A stretch of DNA of 54,270 nt from Streptosporangiales bacterium (GTDB lineage: Bacteria; Actinomycetota; Actinomycetes; Streptosporangiales; WHST01): positions 1 through 54,270 of the forward strand of contig WHTA01000036.1 in the NCBI GenBank assembly GCA_009379825.1. The letters run 5' to 3'. The notes under the pieces are model-generated. The model was not told the DNA's origin, searched no databases, and worked only from the letters and a program-made list of their open reading frames with translations. A program made the position numbers and the translations under genes. Positions 16,276 through 24,268 of the stretch are shown here, piece by piece (within the stretch, counting starts at the first letter, position 1; each line of letters begins with the position of its first letter).

Positions 16276-16665
16276 CCCTCCGCGCTCGTCAGGCGCTGGT
16301 GGGCGGGCCACCGGGGTACGGTCACGTCGGTGCGGATCGACCTGCGCGTCGGCGGCAGCTGGCGGTACGCGATGGACGCCGGCGGCACGGAGATCGTCTT
16401 CCGCGGGGAGTACCGCGAGATCGTGCCCGGCGAGCGGATCGTCTTCACCGAGATCTACGAGGCCGGCCCGGGAGCGACGAACGAAGGCCCGGGCGTGCTG
16501 TGCGCGTATACCCTCACCCCGCACGCCGGCGGCAGCACGCTCACCATGCTGGTCGACGCGCCGGACCAGGCCACCAGGGACGCGATCGTGGAGTCCGGCA
16601 TGGAGGCCGGCGTCCAGGAGGGCATGGACATCGCCGAGGAGCTGGCCGTCGAGCTCGCCGGCTGA
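16276..16665 (+). pseudogene. SRPBCC/AHSA1-family protein, N-terminus missing
   Basis: From 16276 the frame reads PSALVRRWWAGHRG, then VRIDLRVGGSWRYAMDAGG, EYREIVPGERIVFTEIYE and MEAGVQEGMDIAEELAVEL. This is the AHSA1-like SRPBCC fold from the end of its first helices to the C-terminal helix. The first strand and about 30-35 residues are absent. SRPBCC genes commonly accompany DGPF/ECF systems. An internal ATG or GTG (for example 16330) could start a shortened protein, but it would lack part of the ligand-binding cavity. Confidence 0.75.
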
Positions 16666-16667
16666 CG

Positions 16668-17414
16668 TCAGGTGACTGTGCGGCCGCCGTTGACGGGGAT
16701 GCGCTGGCCGGTGACGAACGCCGCGCGGTCGGAGGCGAGGTAGGCGACGGCTTCCGCGACGTCCTGGGCGACGCCGAAGTGGCCGGCTGGTACGTCGGCG
16801 AGGTACCGGTCCGCCGCCGCGGGCGGGACGTCGCCGTGGCGTTCTGTGGGGATCCAGCCCGGGTTCACCTGGTTGACGGTGATGCCGTCCGCCGCGAGCT
16901 CCCGCGCCCACGACCGGGTGAGGCCGAGCTGGGCGCCCTTCGCCGCGACGTACGCACTCGCCCCCGGCACGCCGAGCTCGAACACCTCGGAGCCGATCTG
17001 CACGATCCGGCCGCGCCCCTGCCGCCGCATCGCGGGCACGACGGCGCAGGCGAGCAGGAGCGGGCTCTTCACGAAGAACTCCAGCTGGTCGAGCATGTCG
17101 CGCCACCGCAGGTCCGACAGTGCGATGTCCGGCTGCGGGCCGGTCGCGTTCAGCACGAGCACGTCCACCTCGCCGAGCGTCTCCACCACGTCCGCGTGCA
17201 GCCGTTCGACGGCGGCGTCGTCGGTGACGTCGGCCCGGAACAGCTCGGCCCGGCCGCCCGCGGTCAGCACCTCGTCGCGTACGCGCGCGGCGGCCTGCTC
17301 CGACGCGGCGTAGTTCACCGCGACGGCGAACCCGTCCCTGGCGAGGGTACGGGCGATCGCCGCACCGAGCCCGCGGGACGCACCCGTCACCAGGGCGACT
17401 GGATGCTCACCCAC
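16668..17414 (-). CDS. SDR-family oxidoreductase
   Basis: A 248-residue classical short-chain dehydrogenase. The cofactor-binding motif is TGASRGLGAAIA (TGxxxGxG), followed by LNATG instead of the usual NNAG, the catalytic YVAAK near residue 158 and the C-terminal PVNGGRTVT. The Asn-Asn-Ala-Gly variation is mild. The GTG start at 17414 overlaps the last codons of the aminotransferase gene by 8 bases, so both are in one operon under the LacI-type operator. A sugar or cyclitol substrate is plausible from context but not shown. Confidence 0.85.
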   Translation of the reverse strand: MGEHPVALVTGASRGLGAAIARTLARDGFAVAVNYAASEQAAARVRDEVLTAGGRAELFRADVTDDAAVERLHADVVETLGEVDVLVLNATGPQPDIALSDLRWRDMLDQLEFFVKSPLLLACAVVPAMRRQGRGRIVQIGSEVFELGVPGASAYVAAKGAQLGLTRSWARELAADGITVNQVNPGWIPTERHGDVPPAAADRYLADVPAGHFGVAQDVAEAVAYLASDRAAFVTGQRIPVNGGRTVT

Positions 17415-18642
17415 GACGGCTCCCCAGCGTCTTCACCGCACGGCGCACTGCGCCGATCATGTGGTCGACCTGCTCGGCGGTGAGGTGCGGGTAGATGGGC
17501 AGCTGCACCTGGTGGTCGAAGTAGACGCGTTCCGCAACCGGGCACTCGCCGTACCCGTGGCCGAGTGCACGGAACTCCGCGAGCAGGTGGATCGGGAAGT
17601 AGCGCAGCACGATCTCGATGCCCTCGACCTCCTGCAGGTGCCGGATGAAGTCGTCCTTGTCGGCACCGACGACGTGCGGGTCGTAGAACAGCGTGTACAG
17701 GTGGTAGATGTGCGGCGCGTGCGGACGTTCGGTCTGTACGCCGATTCCGGGCACGCCGGCCAGCCCTTCGTCCAGACGCCGCGCGATGGCGCGTCTCGCG
17801 TCGTTCAGCTCGTCCAGCCGGCCGAGCTGCGCCACCCCGAGCGCTGCGCTGAGCTCGCTCATCCGGTAGTTGTTGCCGACCAGGTAGTTTCCGTCGACGT
17901 AGTCGCGGGTGTACGACGTGCGCACGTGTGCGTCCCGGTAGTACGCCGGCTGCCCGTAAGGGCCGATGCGCGGGTCGGCACGCTCCTCGGTCCGACCCCA
18001 GACGTGGATGGTCCCGAGGTCGCGGGCCATCTCCGCGTAGGTGTCGTCGGACGTGACGAACGCGCCGCCCTCGCCTGTGGTCATGTTCTTCACCGAGTGG
18101 AAGCTGAAGCAGCCGATGTCGCCGATCGTGCCGAGCTCGCGGCCCTTGTACGTCGCGCCCGGCACGTGCGCGCAGTCCTCGACGACGGTGAGCCCGTACC
18201 TGCGGGCGAGCTCCATCACCGGGTCCATCTCCACGGCTTGGCCGCCGTAGTGCACGACCCAGATCGAGCGCGTCCGCTCGGTGATCAGCGGCTCGATGGT
18301 GCTTGGGTCGATGTTGAGGGTGTCCGGGTCGATGTCGGCGAACCGGATCGTGCAGCCGCGGGCCTGCAACGGCCAGGTGGTCACCCAGAACGTCTGCGGG
18401 GTGGTGATCACCTCGTCGCCAGGCCCCAGCTGCAGCACCTGGGCGGCCAGGAACAACGCCGTCGTGCACGAGCTGGTCGCCTGCACGTGCCTGGCACCGA
18501 GCAGCTCGCCGAAGCGCCCCTCGAACTCGGCGTTGTGTGGCCCCATCGCCAGCGTGTCCTGGGCGAGCGCATCAAGGACCGCACGCGCCTCCGCCTCGCC
18601 CATCCGGTTCGAGATCCCGCTGTAGGGAACGACGTATGCCAT
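17407..18642 (-). CDS. DegT/DnrJ/EryC1/StrS aminotransferase
   Basis: A 411-residue PLP-dependent sugar aminotransferase-type protein. Visible marks: SSCTTALFLAAQVLQLGPGDEVITTPQTF (substrate and phosphate binding), VVEDCAHVPGATYKG (Asp binding the pyridine N), FSFHSVKNMTTGEGGAF with the Schiff-base Lys in HSVKN, and GNNYRMSELSAALG. Related enzymes aminate keto-sugars or keto-cyclitols. The start is ATG 18642; a GTG lies 9 bases upstream. It is divergent from the LacI regulator and followed by an overlapping SDR, which could supply the keto substrate. Confidence 0.9.
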   Translation of the reverse strand: MAYVVPYSGISNRMGEAEARAVLDALAQDTLAMGPHNAEFEGRFGELLGARHVQATSSCTTALFLAAQVLQLGPGDEVITTPQTFWVTTWPLQARGCTIRFADIDPDTLNIDPSTIEPLITERTRSIWVVHYGGQAVEMDPVMELARRYGLTVVEDCAHVPGATYKGRELGTIGDIGCFSFHSVKNMTTGEGGAFVTSDDTYAEMARDLGTIHVWGRTEERADPRIGPYGQPAYYRDAHVRTSYTRDYVDGNYLVGNNYRMSELSAALGVAQLGRLDELNDARRAIARRLDEGLAGVPGIGVQTERPHAPHIYHLYTLFYDPHVVGADKDDFIRHLQEVEGIEIVLRYFPIHLLAEFRALGHGYGECPVAERVYFDHQVQLPIYPHLTAEQVDHMIGAVRRAVKTLGSRRG

Positions 18643-18655
18643 GACATCCACGATA

Positions 18656-18671
18656 TCTGAAGCGCTTCAGA
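18656..18671. promoter_or_regulatory. LacI-family operator
   Basis: TCTGAAGCGCTTCAGA is a perfect 16-bp palindrome centred on CG, exactly the form of LacI/GalR operators. It lies between the divergent aminotransferase (start 18642) and LacI gene (start 18696), placing it within both promoters. Confidence 0.75.
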
Positions 18672-18695
18672 AAAGGTAGGGCATAGACTCTGGGC

Positions 18696-19802
18696 ATGCC
18701 CGCCGAGCGGTACCGCCGACCCACCCTGGACGACATCGCGGAAGCGGCCGGCGTCTCGCGTACGACGGTCTCCAACGCGTACAACCGGCCCGACCAGCTG
18801 TCCGCGGACCTGCGCGCCGAGGTGCTACGTACGGCGAAGCGGGTGGGTTACGCGGGACCCAACCCGGTGGCGCGCAGCCTCGCCAGGCGCCGTTCCGGTG
18901 CGGTCGCCGTACTACTCGACACCAACCTGTCGGACGCGTTCTCCGACCCTGCCCTGTCGCTGACGCTCGACGCATTCGCCACCGTGCTGGCGCCGGACGG
19001 GCACGCGATGGTGCTCCTGCCCGGCCGCTCAGGCGAGGCGGTCGCGGACGGCGACGGCAACGGCGGCCCCGACGCGGAGCAGACCCGCGGTGTGCAGGCC
19101 GACCTCGCGATCGGCTGTTCCCTCGCGGACGAGGCTTCCGCGCTCGGCATCGTCCGCGACCGGCGGCTGCCCCTGGTCACCATCGACGGCCCGAAGCGGC
19201 GCGGCGCGTTGCTCGTGGGCACCGACGACAGAGCCGGCGCGGCGGCCGCTGCACGGCACCTGGTCGAGCTCGGGCACCGCAGGATCGGCATCCTCGCCAA
19301 CCGGGGCGCGACCGGCACCCCGGGCGGGCGGGCCGATCTCGACCTGGCGGCACGCAGCCCGTACCGGGTGGACCGCGAGCGCGCGGCCGGCTACCTGGAC
19401 GTACTGACCGCGGCGGGGATCCCGCCGGCCGACGTCCCGCTCCAGGAGGCGTCAGGCACGTCGCGGATCGACGCCGCCGCCGACGCCGAGGCGTTGCTGT
19501 CCGCCGAGCCGCAGCTCACCGGCCTGCTGTGCATGTCGGACGAGCTCGCGCTCGGCGCCGTCCACGCCGCGCAGCGGCTCGGCCGCAGCGTTCCGCGTGA
19601 CCTGTCGATCGTCGGGTACGACGACACCCCGGCGGCACGCTTCACCGAGCCCGCGCTCACCACCGTCCGCCAGGACCTCGCCGCGAAGGGCCGGCTGGCC
19701 GGCGAGCTGGCGCTGCGCCGGCTGGCCGGCACCCGCACCGCCCAGCCGGCCACCCTCGGCGTCGAGCTGGTCGTGCGCGGCAGCACCGGCCCAGCCGGCT
19801 AG
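18696..19802 (+). CDS. LacI-family transcriptional regulator
   Basis: A 368-residue repressor. The helix-turn-helix and hinge read PTLDDIAEAAGVSRTTVSNAYNRPDQLS, then KRVGYAGPNPVARSLARRR. The periplasmic-binding-like effector domain follows, with LVELGHRRIGILANRG, and DLSIVGYDDTPAARFTEPALTTVRQDL near the end. It probably represses the divergent aminotransferase/SDR operon and itself through the palindrome at 18656. The effector is likely a sugar or cyclitol, by family. Start ATG 18696. Confidence 0.93.
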   Translation: MPAERYRRPTLDDIAEAAGVSRTTVSNAYNRPDQLSADLRAEVLRTAKRVGYAGPNPVARSLARRRSGAVAVLLDTNLSDAFSDPALSLTLDAFATVLAPDGHAMVLLPGRSGEAVADGDGNGGPDAEQTRGVQADLAIGCSLADEASALGIVRDRRLPLVTIDGPKRRGALLVGTDDRAGAAAAARHLVELGHRRIGILANRGATGTPGGRADLDLAARSPYRVDRERAAGYLDVLTAAGIPPADVPLQEASGTSRIDAAADAEALLSAEPQLTGLLCMSDELALGAVHAAQRLGRSVPRDLSIVGYDDTPAARFTEPALTTVRQDLAAKGRLAGELALRRLAGTRTAQPATLGVELVVRGSTGPAG

Positions 19803-19845
19803 CGCCGGTCCCTGCGCTCCGGCGACACGGACCGAGCCTGGTGGC

Positions 19846-20862
19846 TCAGGCCGCCCTGAGGGTGGGGACGACCTCGCGGGCGAGTAGGTCGACGGAGTCG
19901 AGGGCGTGCTCTACCGGCATGCCGGGCCACTGGGTTCGTAGCAGGAAGTGGTCGACGCCGAGGGTGTCGCGCCACTTGAGCAGCGCTTCCAGGCAGTCAT
20001 CAGGCGAGCCGACGATGAAGCGCTGCCGCGCCAGGTCCTCGTACGGGCGCTCGAACGAGCCCTCGCCGGTGATGACCTTGTCCTGACCCCACTGCGCGTA
20101 GACCTCGTACTTGCGTTCCAACCACGGCCGCGCCAGCTCTTCCGCGGCGCTACGGGTGGGCGCGCAGAAGACCTCACGCATCAACGGCAGCTCGGTGACC
20201 TCGCCCTTGCCCTCGGCCGCGCGGGTCTCGCGGAACAACCCGAGCTGCCGCTCGATGGTCTCGACGGTCGCGTGCGGGTTGATCATCCAGGTGTCCGCGA
20301 GCTTGGCGGCACGGGCGACGGCGGGGTCGCTGTTCGCCGCCATCCACAGCGGCGGTCGCGGCCGCTGCACCGGCAACACGTTCAGCCGCACGCCGTCGAG
20401 ACGGCACCACGGCAGGTCGGCCGACACCTCGTCGCCGGTCCACAGCTCCTGGACGAGACGCAGGTTCTCCTGGAACCTGCGCACCTTCTCCCCGCCGTCG
20501 ATGCCGAACGCGTCGTACTCGACCTTCCTGTACCCGAGGCCGACGCCGAACACCAGCCGGCCGCCGGTGATGATGTCCAGGCTCGCGTACGACTCCGCGA
20601 CGTCCACCGGGTTCTGCAGGGCGAGCAGGTTGATGCCGATACCCACCTGCATGTCGCCGGTCTCGGCGGCGAGCCTGGCGAGGTACGGCAGCGGCTGGAT
20701 GTGCGAAAGCGACTCGCTCAGATAGTGGTGCCCGGCGAACACCGAGTCCCACCCGTGGTCGCGGCCGGCCCGCGCGAGCCGCAACTGGTCGTGCAGCCCA
20801 CGCACGAGGTCGCTGCCCGGCTGGTTCTGGTTGGTCAGGAAGAGCCCGACGCGCACTGTCAT
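19846..20862 (-). CDS. LLM-class flavin-dependent oxidoreductase
   Basis: A 338-residue bacterial-luciferase-like protein. It opens VRVGLFLTNQNQPGSDL and has FAGHHYLSE, PLPYLARLAAETGDMQVGIGINLLALQNPVDVAE, SLDIITGGRLVFGVGLGYRKVEYDAFG and a C-terminal FIVGSPDDCLEAL. These are group features of FMN/F420 monooxygenases that act with a separate reductase. It is the last gene of the minus-strand operon starting at 26096, 125 bp behind the MmgE/PrpD gene. ATG 20862 follows GGTCTCCTC and is the family start. Confidence 0.9.
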   Translation of the reverse strand: MTVRVGLFLTNQNQPGSDLVRGLHDQLRLARAGRDHGWDSVFAGHHYLSESLSHIQPLPYLARLAAETGDMQVGIGINLLALQNPVDVAESYASLDIITGGRLVFGVGLGYRKVEYDAFGIDGGEKVRRFQENLRLVQELWTGDEVSADLPWCRLDGVRLNVLPVQRPRPPLWMAANSDPAVARAAKLADTWMINPHATVETIERQLGLFRETRAAEGKGEVTELPLMREVFCAPTRSAAEELARPWLERKYEVYAQWGQDKVITGEGSFERPYEDLARQRFIVGSPDDCLEALLKWRDTLGVDHFLLRTQWPGMPVEHALDSVDLLAREVVPTLRAA

Positions 20863-20867
20863 GAGGA

Positions 20868-20954
20868 GACCTTCCGGGTGAGCCTCGTAGCGAGCATGGA
20901 GCGGGTGGGCGGCGGGTCGACCGTACGTGAGCGAGGAGCGGAGCCCGGAAGGTC
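20868..20954. repeat. Intercistronic inverted repeat
   Basis: GACCTTCCGGG (20868-20878) and CCCGGAAGGTC (20944-20954) are perfect complements 65 nt apart, between the MmgE/PrpD stop and the LLM start. The interval contains further partial complementarity (GAGCCTCGTAGCGAGC against GAGCGAGGAGCGGAGC). The start region ATGACAGTG of the LLM gene also recurs near 20964-20973. It could be a processing or stabilising hairpin, or a small duplication. Confidence 0.45.
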
Positions 20955-20987
20955 GACGGGGAGCACTGTCATATGAGGACTCCTCGC

Positions 20988-22367
20988 TCAGCCGCGGACG
21001 ATGTCGGCGAAGGTTGCGGCGTCGTCGCAGTCGTCGAGTGTCTCGACCGCGTCGAGCACGCGGTCGGCAACCTCGCCGGCCGACACCAGTGCCATGTTGT
21101 CGCGGAACTTCGTGACGACGTCGTCCTTGGTCAACGGCCGGTCGGCGCTGCCGCGGTTGATCTGCTCCCGGTGCCGCAGCGTGCGGCCGTCGGTGGTCTC
21201 GATGATCACCTCACCGGAGTAGTGCCGCGGGAAGCCGCTGTCCGGGTCGGTCGCGTAGTCGACCCGGCTGGCGAGGTCGAGCACCTCCCGGTCGGCGAGC
21301 ACGTCGTCCTCGAGCTCGGCGAGCGTGAACTGCCCGTGCGTCAACGCGGCGGCCACGCAGAACTGCACGCTGAACTTCGCGTCGTAGTCCGAGCGCGGGG
21401 CCAGCTTGTTCTGCACCGGCTCACACACCGTCTTGACCTCGCCCTCGGAGATCAGGCACCGCACCGACTTGATGTCGTCGGGACGCAGCCCGTGCTCGGA
21501 CCCGAGCGTCAACGCGGCGTCGATGAACGCGTGGTTGAAGTGGCAGCATGGGAACGGCTTGACGGCGACCTCGAGCGTCGCCCAGTCCTTGCCGAGGCCG
21601 GCGGTCGCGAGCGCGAGGTCGCGTTCCGCGTCCGGCAGCAGGTGCGTTGCGAACAGCCCGAACCGGCCCTCGTACACCTTGTCAGGCGCGGCGAAACCCT
21701 GCCGCGAGTACGCCGCCGCGGTGATGCCGCTCACCCCGGCCCAGCCCGGGTGCATCCGCTTGGTCCACGCGCCGTCCTCGAGGAACTCGAGCAGTCCGGT
21801 CGCCATGCTGCCGACCAGACCCTGGGCCCCGGCGATGCCGTCGGCGGACTGGCCGTCCAGGCGGGCCGCGAGCGCCGCGCTGCCGAACGCACCGATCAGG
21901 CCGGTCGGGTGGAAGCCGATCTGGTGGAAGCCGCCACCTGCCACCCGGCCGAGCCGGGCCGCGACCTCGATGCCGAGCACGTGGCCGAGCAACAGGTCCC
22001 GGCCGGACAGGTGCCTGTGCGCACTCAGCCCCAGCGCCGTCGGGAACGCGCTCGCCGAGGTGTGTACGACGCTCGGCACGTGCGTCTCGTCGAAGTCGAG
22101 CCCGTGCACGAGGATCCCGTCGACGAGCACGGCGTCGCGCAGCCCGAACCGTTGCGGGTGCGCGATCACCGGTACGTCGCCCGTGCCGAGCGACGTCGCC
22201 GCGGCGACAGCGCGCTTGGCGAACTCGTAGCGGCTGGACGCGAACGCGACCCCGATGGAGTCGAGCGCGAGCAGCTTCGCGCGGTCGACGACGTCCGCGG
22301 GGAGGTCGTCGAACCTCAGGTCTGCCGCGAACTCACCGATGGTCCTTGCGATTGACGTGCTCGTCAT
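20988..22367 (-). CDS. MmgE/PrpD family protein
   Basis: A 459-residue protein of the MmgE/PrpD family (2-methylcitrate dehydratase, cis-aconitate decarboxylase, iminodisuccinate epimerase). Features: LALDSIGVAFASSRYEFAKRAV near the N-terminus, LVHGLDFDETHVPSVVHTSASAFP with the conserved Asp and His residues, GWAGVSGITAAAYSRQGF, VKPFPCCHFNHAFIDAAL, and KFSVQFCVAAAL. The neighbours (CoA transferase, carboxylate symporter) make a hydroxy- or unsaturated dicarboxylic acid substrate likely, but the reaction type is not decidable. It is the fifth gene of the operon. Confidence 0.88.
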   Translation of the reverse strand: MTSTSIARTIGEFAADLRFDDLPADVVDRAKLLALDSIGVAFASSRYEFAKRAVAAATSLGTGDVPVIAHPQRFGLRDAVLVDGILVHGLDFDETHVPSVVHTSASAFPTALGLSAHRHLSGRDLLLGHVLGIEVAARLGRVAGGGFHQIGFHPTGLIGAFGSAALAARLDGQSADGIAGAQGLVGSMATGLLEFLEDGAWTKRMHPGWAGVSGITAAAYSRQGFAAPDKVYEGRFGLFATHLLPDAERDLALATAGLGKDWATLEVAVKPFPCCHFNHAFIDAALTLGSEHGLRPDDIKSVRCLISEGEVKTVCEPVQNKLAPRSDYDAKFSVQFCVAAALTHGQFTLAELEDDVLADREVLDLASRVDYATDPDSGFPRHYSGEVIIETTDGRTLRHREQINRGSADRPLTKDDVVTKFRDNMALVSAGEVADRVLDAVETLDDCDDAATFADIVRG

Positions 22368-22404
22368 CCGACGACTCCTCCCGTGGTGTGATGGTTCTAC
22401 GCGC

Positions 22405-23613
22405 TCAGATCGTGCCGGCGGCTACCAGCGCCTTGCGTTCCTCCTCGCCGATGCCGAGCAGCCCCTGGTACACGTCGTCGTTGTGCTCGCCCAGGTCAGG
22501 GCCGAGCCACCGCAGCTTTCCGGGGCTGCCGGACAGCTTGGGCACGACGTTCTGCATGGAGAACTCGCCCAGCTTGCGGTGGGTCAGCGTGGCGATCGCT
22601 TCGCGGGCGGCGAAGTGCGGGTCGGCGAGCATGTCCTCGGCGGTGTAGATCAGGCCGGCGGGGACACCGGCGGCGTGCAGCCGGTCGAGCGCCTCAGACG
22701 CCGTCAGCTGCCTGGTCCACGCGGCGATCAGCTCGTCGAGCTCGTCCTGGTGGTCACCGCGACCGCGATGCGTGACGAACGTGCCCTCGGTGCCGAGCTC
22801 CGGACGCCCCATCGCCTCGCAAAACCGCACGAACACCGTGTCGCGGTTGGCGCCGATGATGATCTGAGCGCCGTCGGCGGTCGGGTACACGTTGCTCGGC
22901 GCGATGCCGGGCAGGATGGAGCCGGTACGTTCCCGCCGGACGCCGGCATGCTGCCACTCCGGCACGAGCGCCTCCATCAGCGCGAACACCGCCTCGTAGA
23001 TGGCCGTGTCGACGACCTGCCCCCGTCCGGTGCGCTCGCGCTCGAGCAGTGCCATGACCGCACCGTACGCAGAGAACGCGCCGGCGAGCGAGTCCCCGAG
23101 CGACATGCCGATCCTGGACGGGCGCCGGTCGGGCTCGCCGGTGAGGTAGCGGACGCCGCCCATCGCCTCGCCCACCGACCCGAAGCCCGCCCGGTCGGAG
23201 TACGGCCCGGTCTGCCCGTAACCGGTCACCCGGACGACGACGAGCCCCGGGTTGGTCTTCGCGAGCTCGTCGTACCCCAGTCCCCAGCGTTCGAGCGTTC
23301 CTGGACGGAAGTTCTCCACCAGCACGTCGGCGGTGCCGATCAGCCGACGAATCAGGTCCTGACCTTCCGCCGCCCGCAGGTTGCAGGTGACCGACTTCTT
23401 GTTCCGCGCGATGACCGGCCATGCCAGCGACACGCCGTCCGGGCTGCTGCTGCCCCAGTCGCGCATCGGGTCACCGTGCTGCGGATCCTCGACCTTGATG
23501 ACCTCGGCACCGAAGTCCCCGAGGAGCTGGCCGCAGAACGGCCCCGCGATCAACGACCCTGCCTCGATGACGCGGAACCCGTCCAGCGGCCCGGTCCGAT
23601 CCTCGTCACTCAC
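22405..23613 (-). CDS. CaiB/BaiF-type (family III) CoA transferase
   Basis: A protein of about 402 residues. It starts GPLDGFRVIEAGSLIAGPFCGQLLGDFGAEVIKVEDP, the family III signature with the CoA-contacting region. The catalytic Asp is expected in SLGDSLAGAFSAYGAV near residue 165. ENFRPGTLERWGLGYDEL and VVVRVTGYGQTGPY are also typical. It would activate an acid by moving CoA from another acyl-CoA. GTG 23613 is chosen because GGAGG lies 10 bases upstream; a TTG at 23622 is too close to it. The first codons overlap the end of gntR by 8 bases. Confidence 0.9.
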   Translation of the reverse strand: MSDEDRTGPLDGFRVIEAGSLIAGPFCGQLLGDFGAEVIKVEDPQHGDPMRDWGSSSPDGVSLAWPVIARNKKSVTCNLRAAEGQDLIRRLIGTADVLVENFRPGTLERWGLGYDELAKTNPGLVVVRVTGYGQTGPYSDRAGFGSVGEAMGGVRYLTGEPDRRPSRIGMSLGDSLAGAFSAYGAVMALLERERTGRGQVVDTAIYEAVFALMEALVPEWQHAGVRRERTGSILPGIAPSNVYPTADGAQIIIGANRDTVFVRFCEAMGRPELGTEGTFVTHRGRGDHQDELDELIAAWTRQLTASEALDRLHAAGVPAGLIYTAEDMLADPHFAAREAIATLTHRKLGEFSMQNVVPKLSGSPGKLRWLGPDLGEHNDDVYQGLLGIGEEERKALVAAGTI

Positions 23614-24268
23614 CTGCTGCAATCCTCCTTGGTGTTCGTGCTACCGAGTCGACGGTGCGTCGTGCCGCGCGCAGGTGCGACACCATCACCGCTTCCGCCC
23701 ACGTGCCGTCGTGTGCGGTGATCGCCCGGACGAGCTCGCGGTGCTGCGTGAAGCTGCGGGCCAGCTCCTGCTCGTCGTAGTGGTGGAACGTGTGGCGTAC
23801 CAACGAGATCGCGATGACGCTCTCCAGCAGCCGTGGCAGCAGCATGCTGCCGGAGGCCTGGTGGACCGCCGTGTGGAACTCCATGTTGAGGTCGGTGATC
23901 TCGTTGCTCGCGTCGACCCGCTTGGCGGCGACCGCCTCCATCGCTTCGCACAGCGACGTGAGGTGTGCGACGTCCGTGTCGTCGCTCGCGGCGGCCTTCC
24001 GTGCGGCGAACCCCTCGAGCAGCGCCCGCAGCTCGAAGATGTCCGCCACGTCGGAGCGTGCGAGCCCGGTGACCTGTGCCCCGCGGTTCGGGGACAGCTC
24101 CACGAGACCGTCGCCGTGCAACCGCCTGAGCGCGTCCCGTACGGGAGTGCGACTGGTGCCGAGGGCGGTGGCCAGCCTCGCCTCGCGCAGCCACTCGCCG
24201 TCCGCGAACTCTCCGGTGAGGATCTGCTCGCGCAGTTGCTCGTAGACGCTCCTGATCGCCTGGTTCAC
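23606..24268 (-). CDS. GntR-family regulator (FCD type)
   Basis: A 220-residue regulator. The N-terminal winged helix reads AIRSVYEQLREQILTGEFADGEWLREARLATALGTSRTPVRDALRRLHGDGLVEL, followed by FELRALLEGFAARKAA. The C-terminal FCD domain has DLNMEFHTAVHQASG, with the metal-binding Asp/His pattern usual for organic-acid effectors. The GTG 24268 start overlaps the symporter stop and follows GGAGGAAG. As an operon member it probably controls its own operon; two FadR-like half-palindromes lie upstream of the first gene (26150-26180). Confidence 0.9.
   Translation of the reverse strand: MNQAIRSVYEQLREQILTGEFADGEWLREARLATALGTSRTPVRDALRRLHGDGLVELSPNRGAQVTGLARSDVADIFELRALLEGFAARKAAASDDTDVAHLTSLCEAMEAVAAKRVDASNEITDLNMEFHTAVHQASGSMLLPRLLESVIAISLVRHTFHHYDEQELARSFTQHRELVRAITAHDGTWAEAVMVSHLRAARRTVDSVARTPRRIAAGE

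Noticed and set aside
20973-22355. A 460-codon plus-strand frame opposite the MmgE/PrpD gene
   Set aside because: Composition is Arg/Val/Pro-rich shadow coding and no family motif appears; the minus-strand gene has full family motifs.
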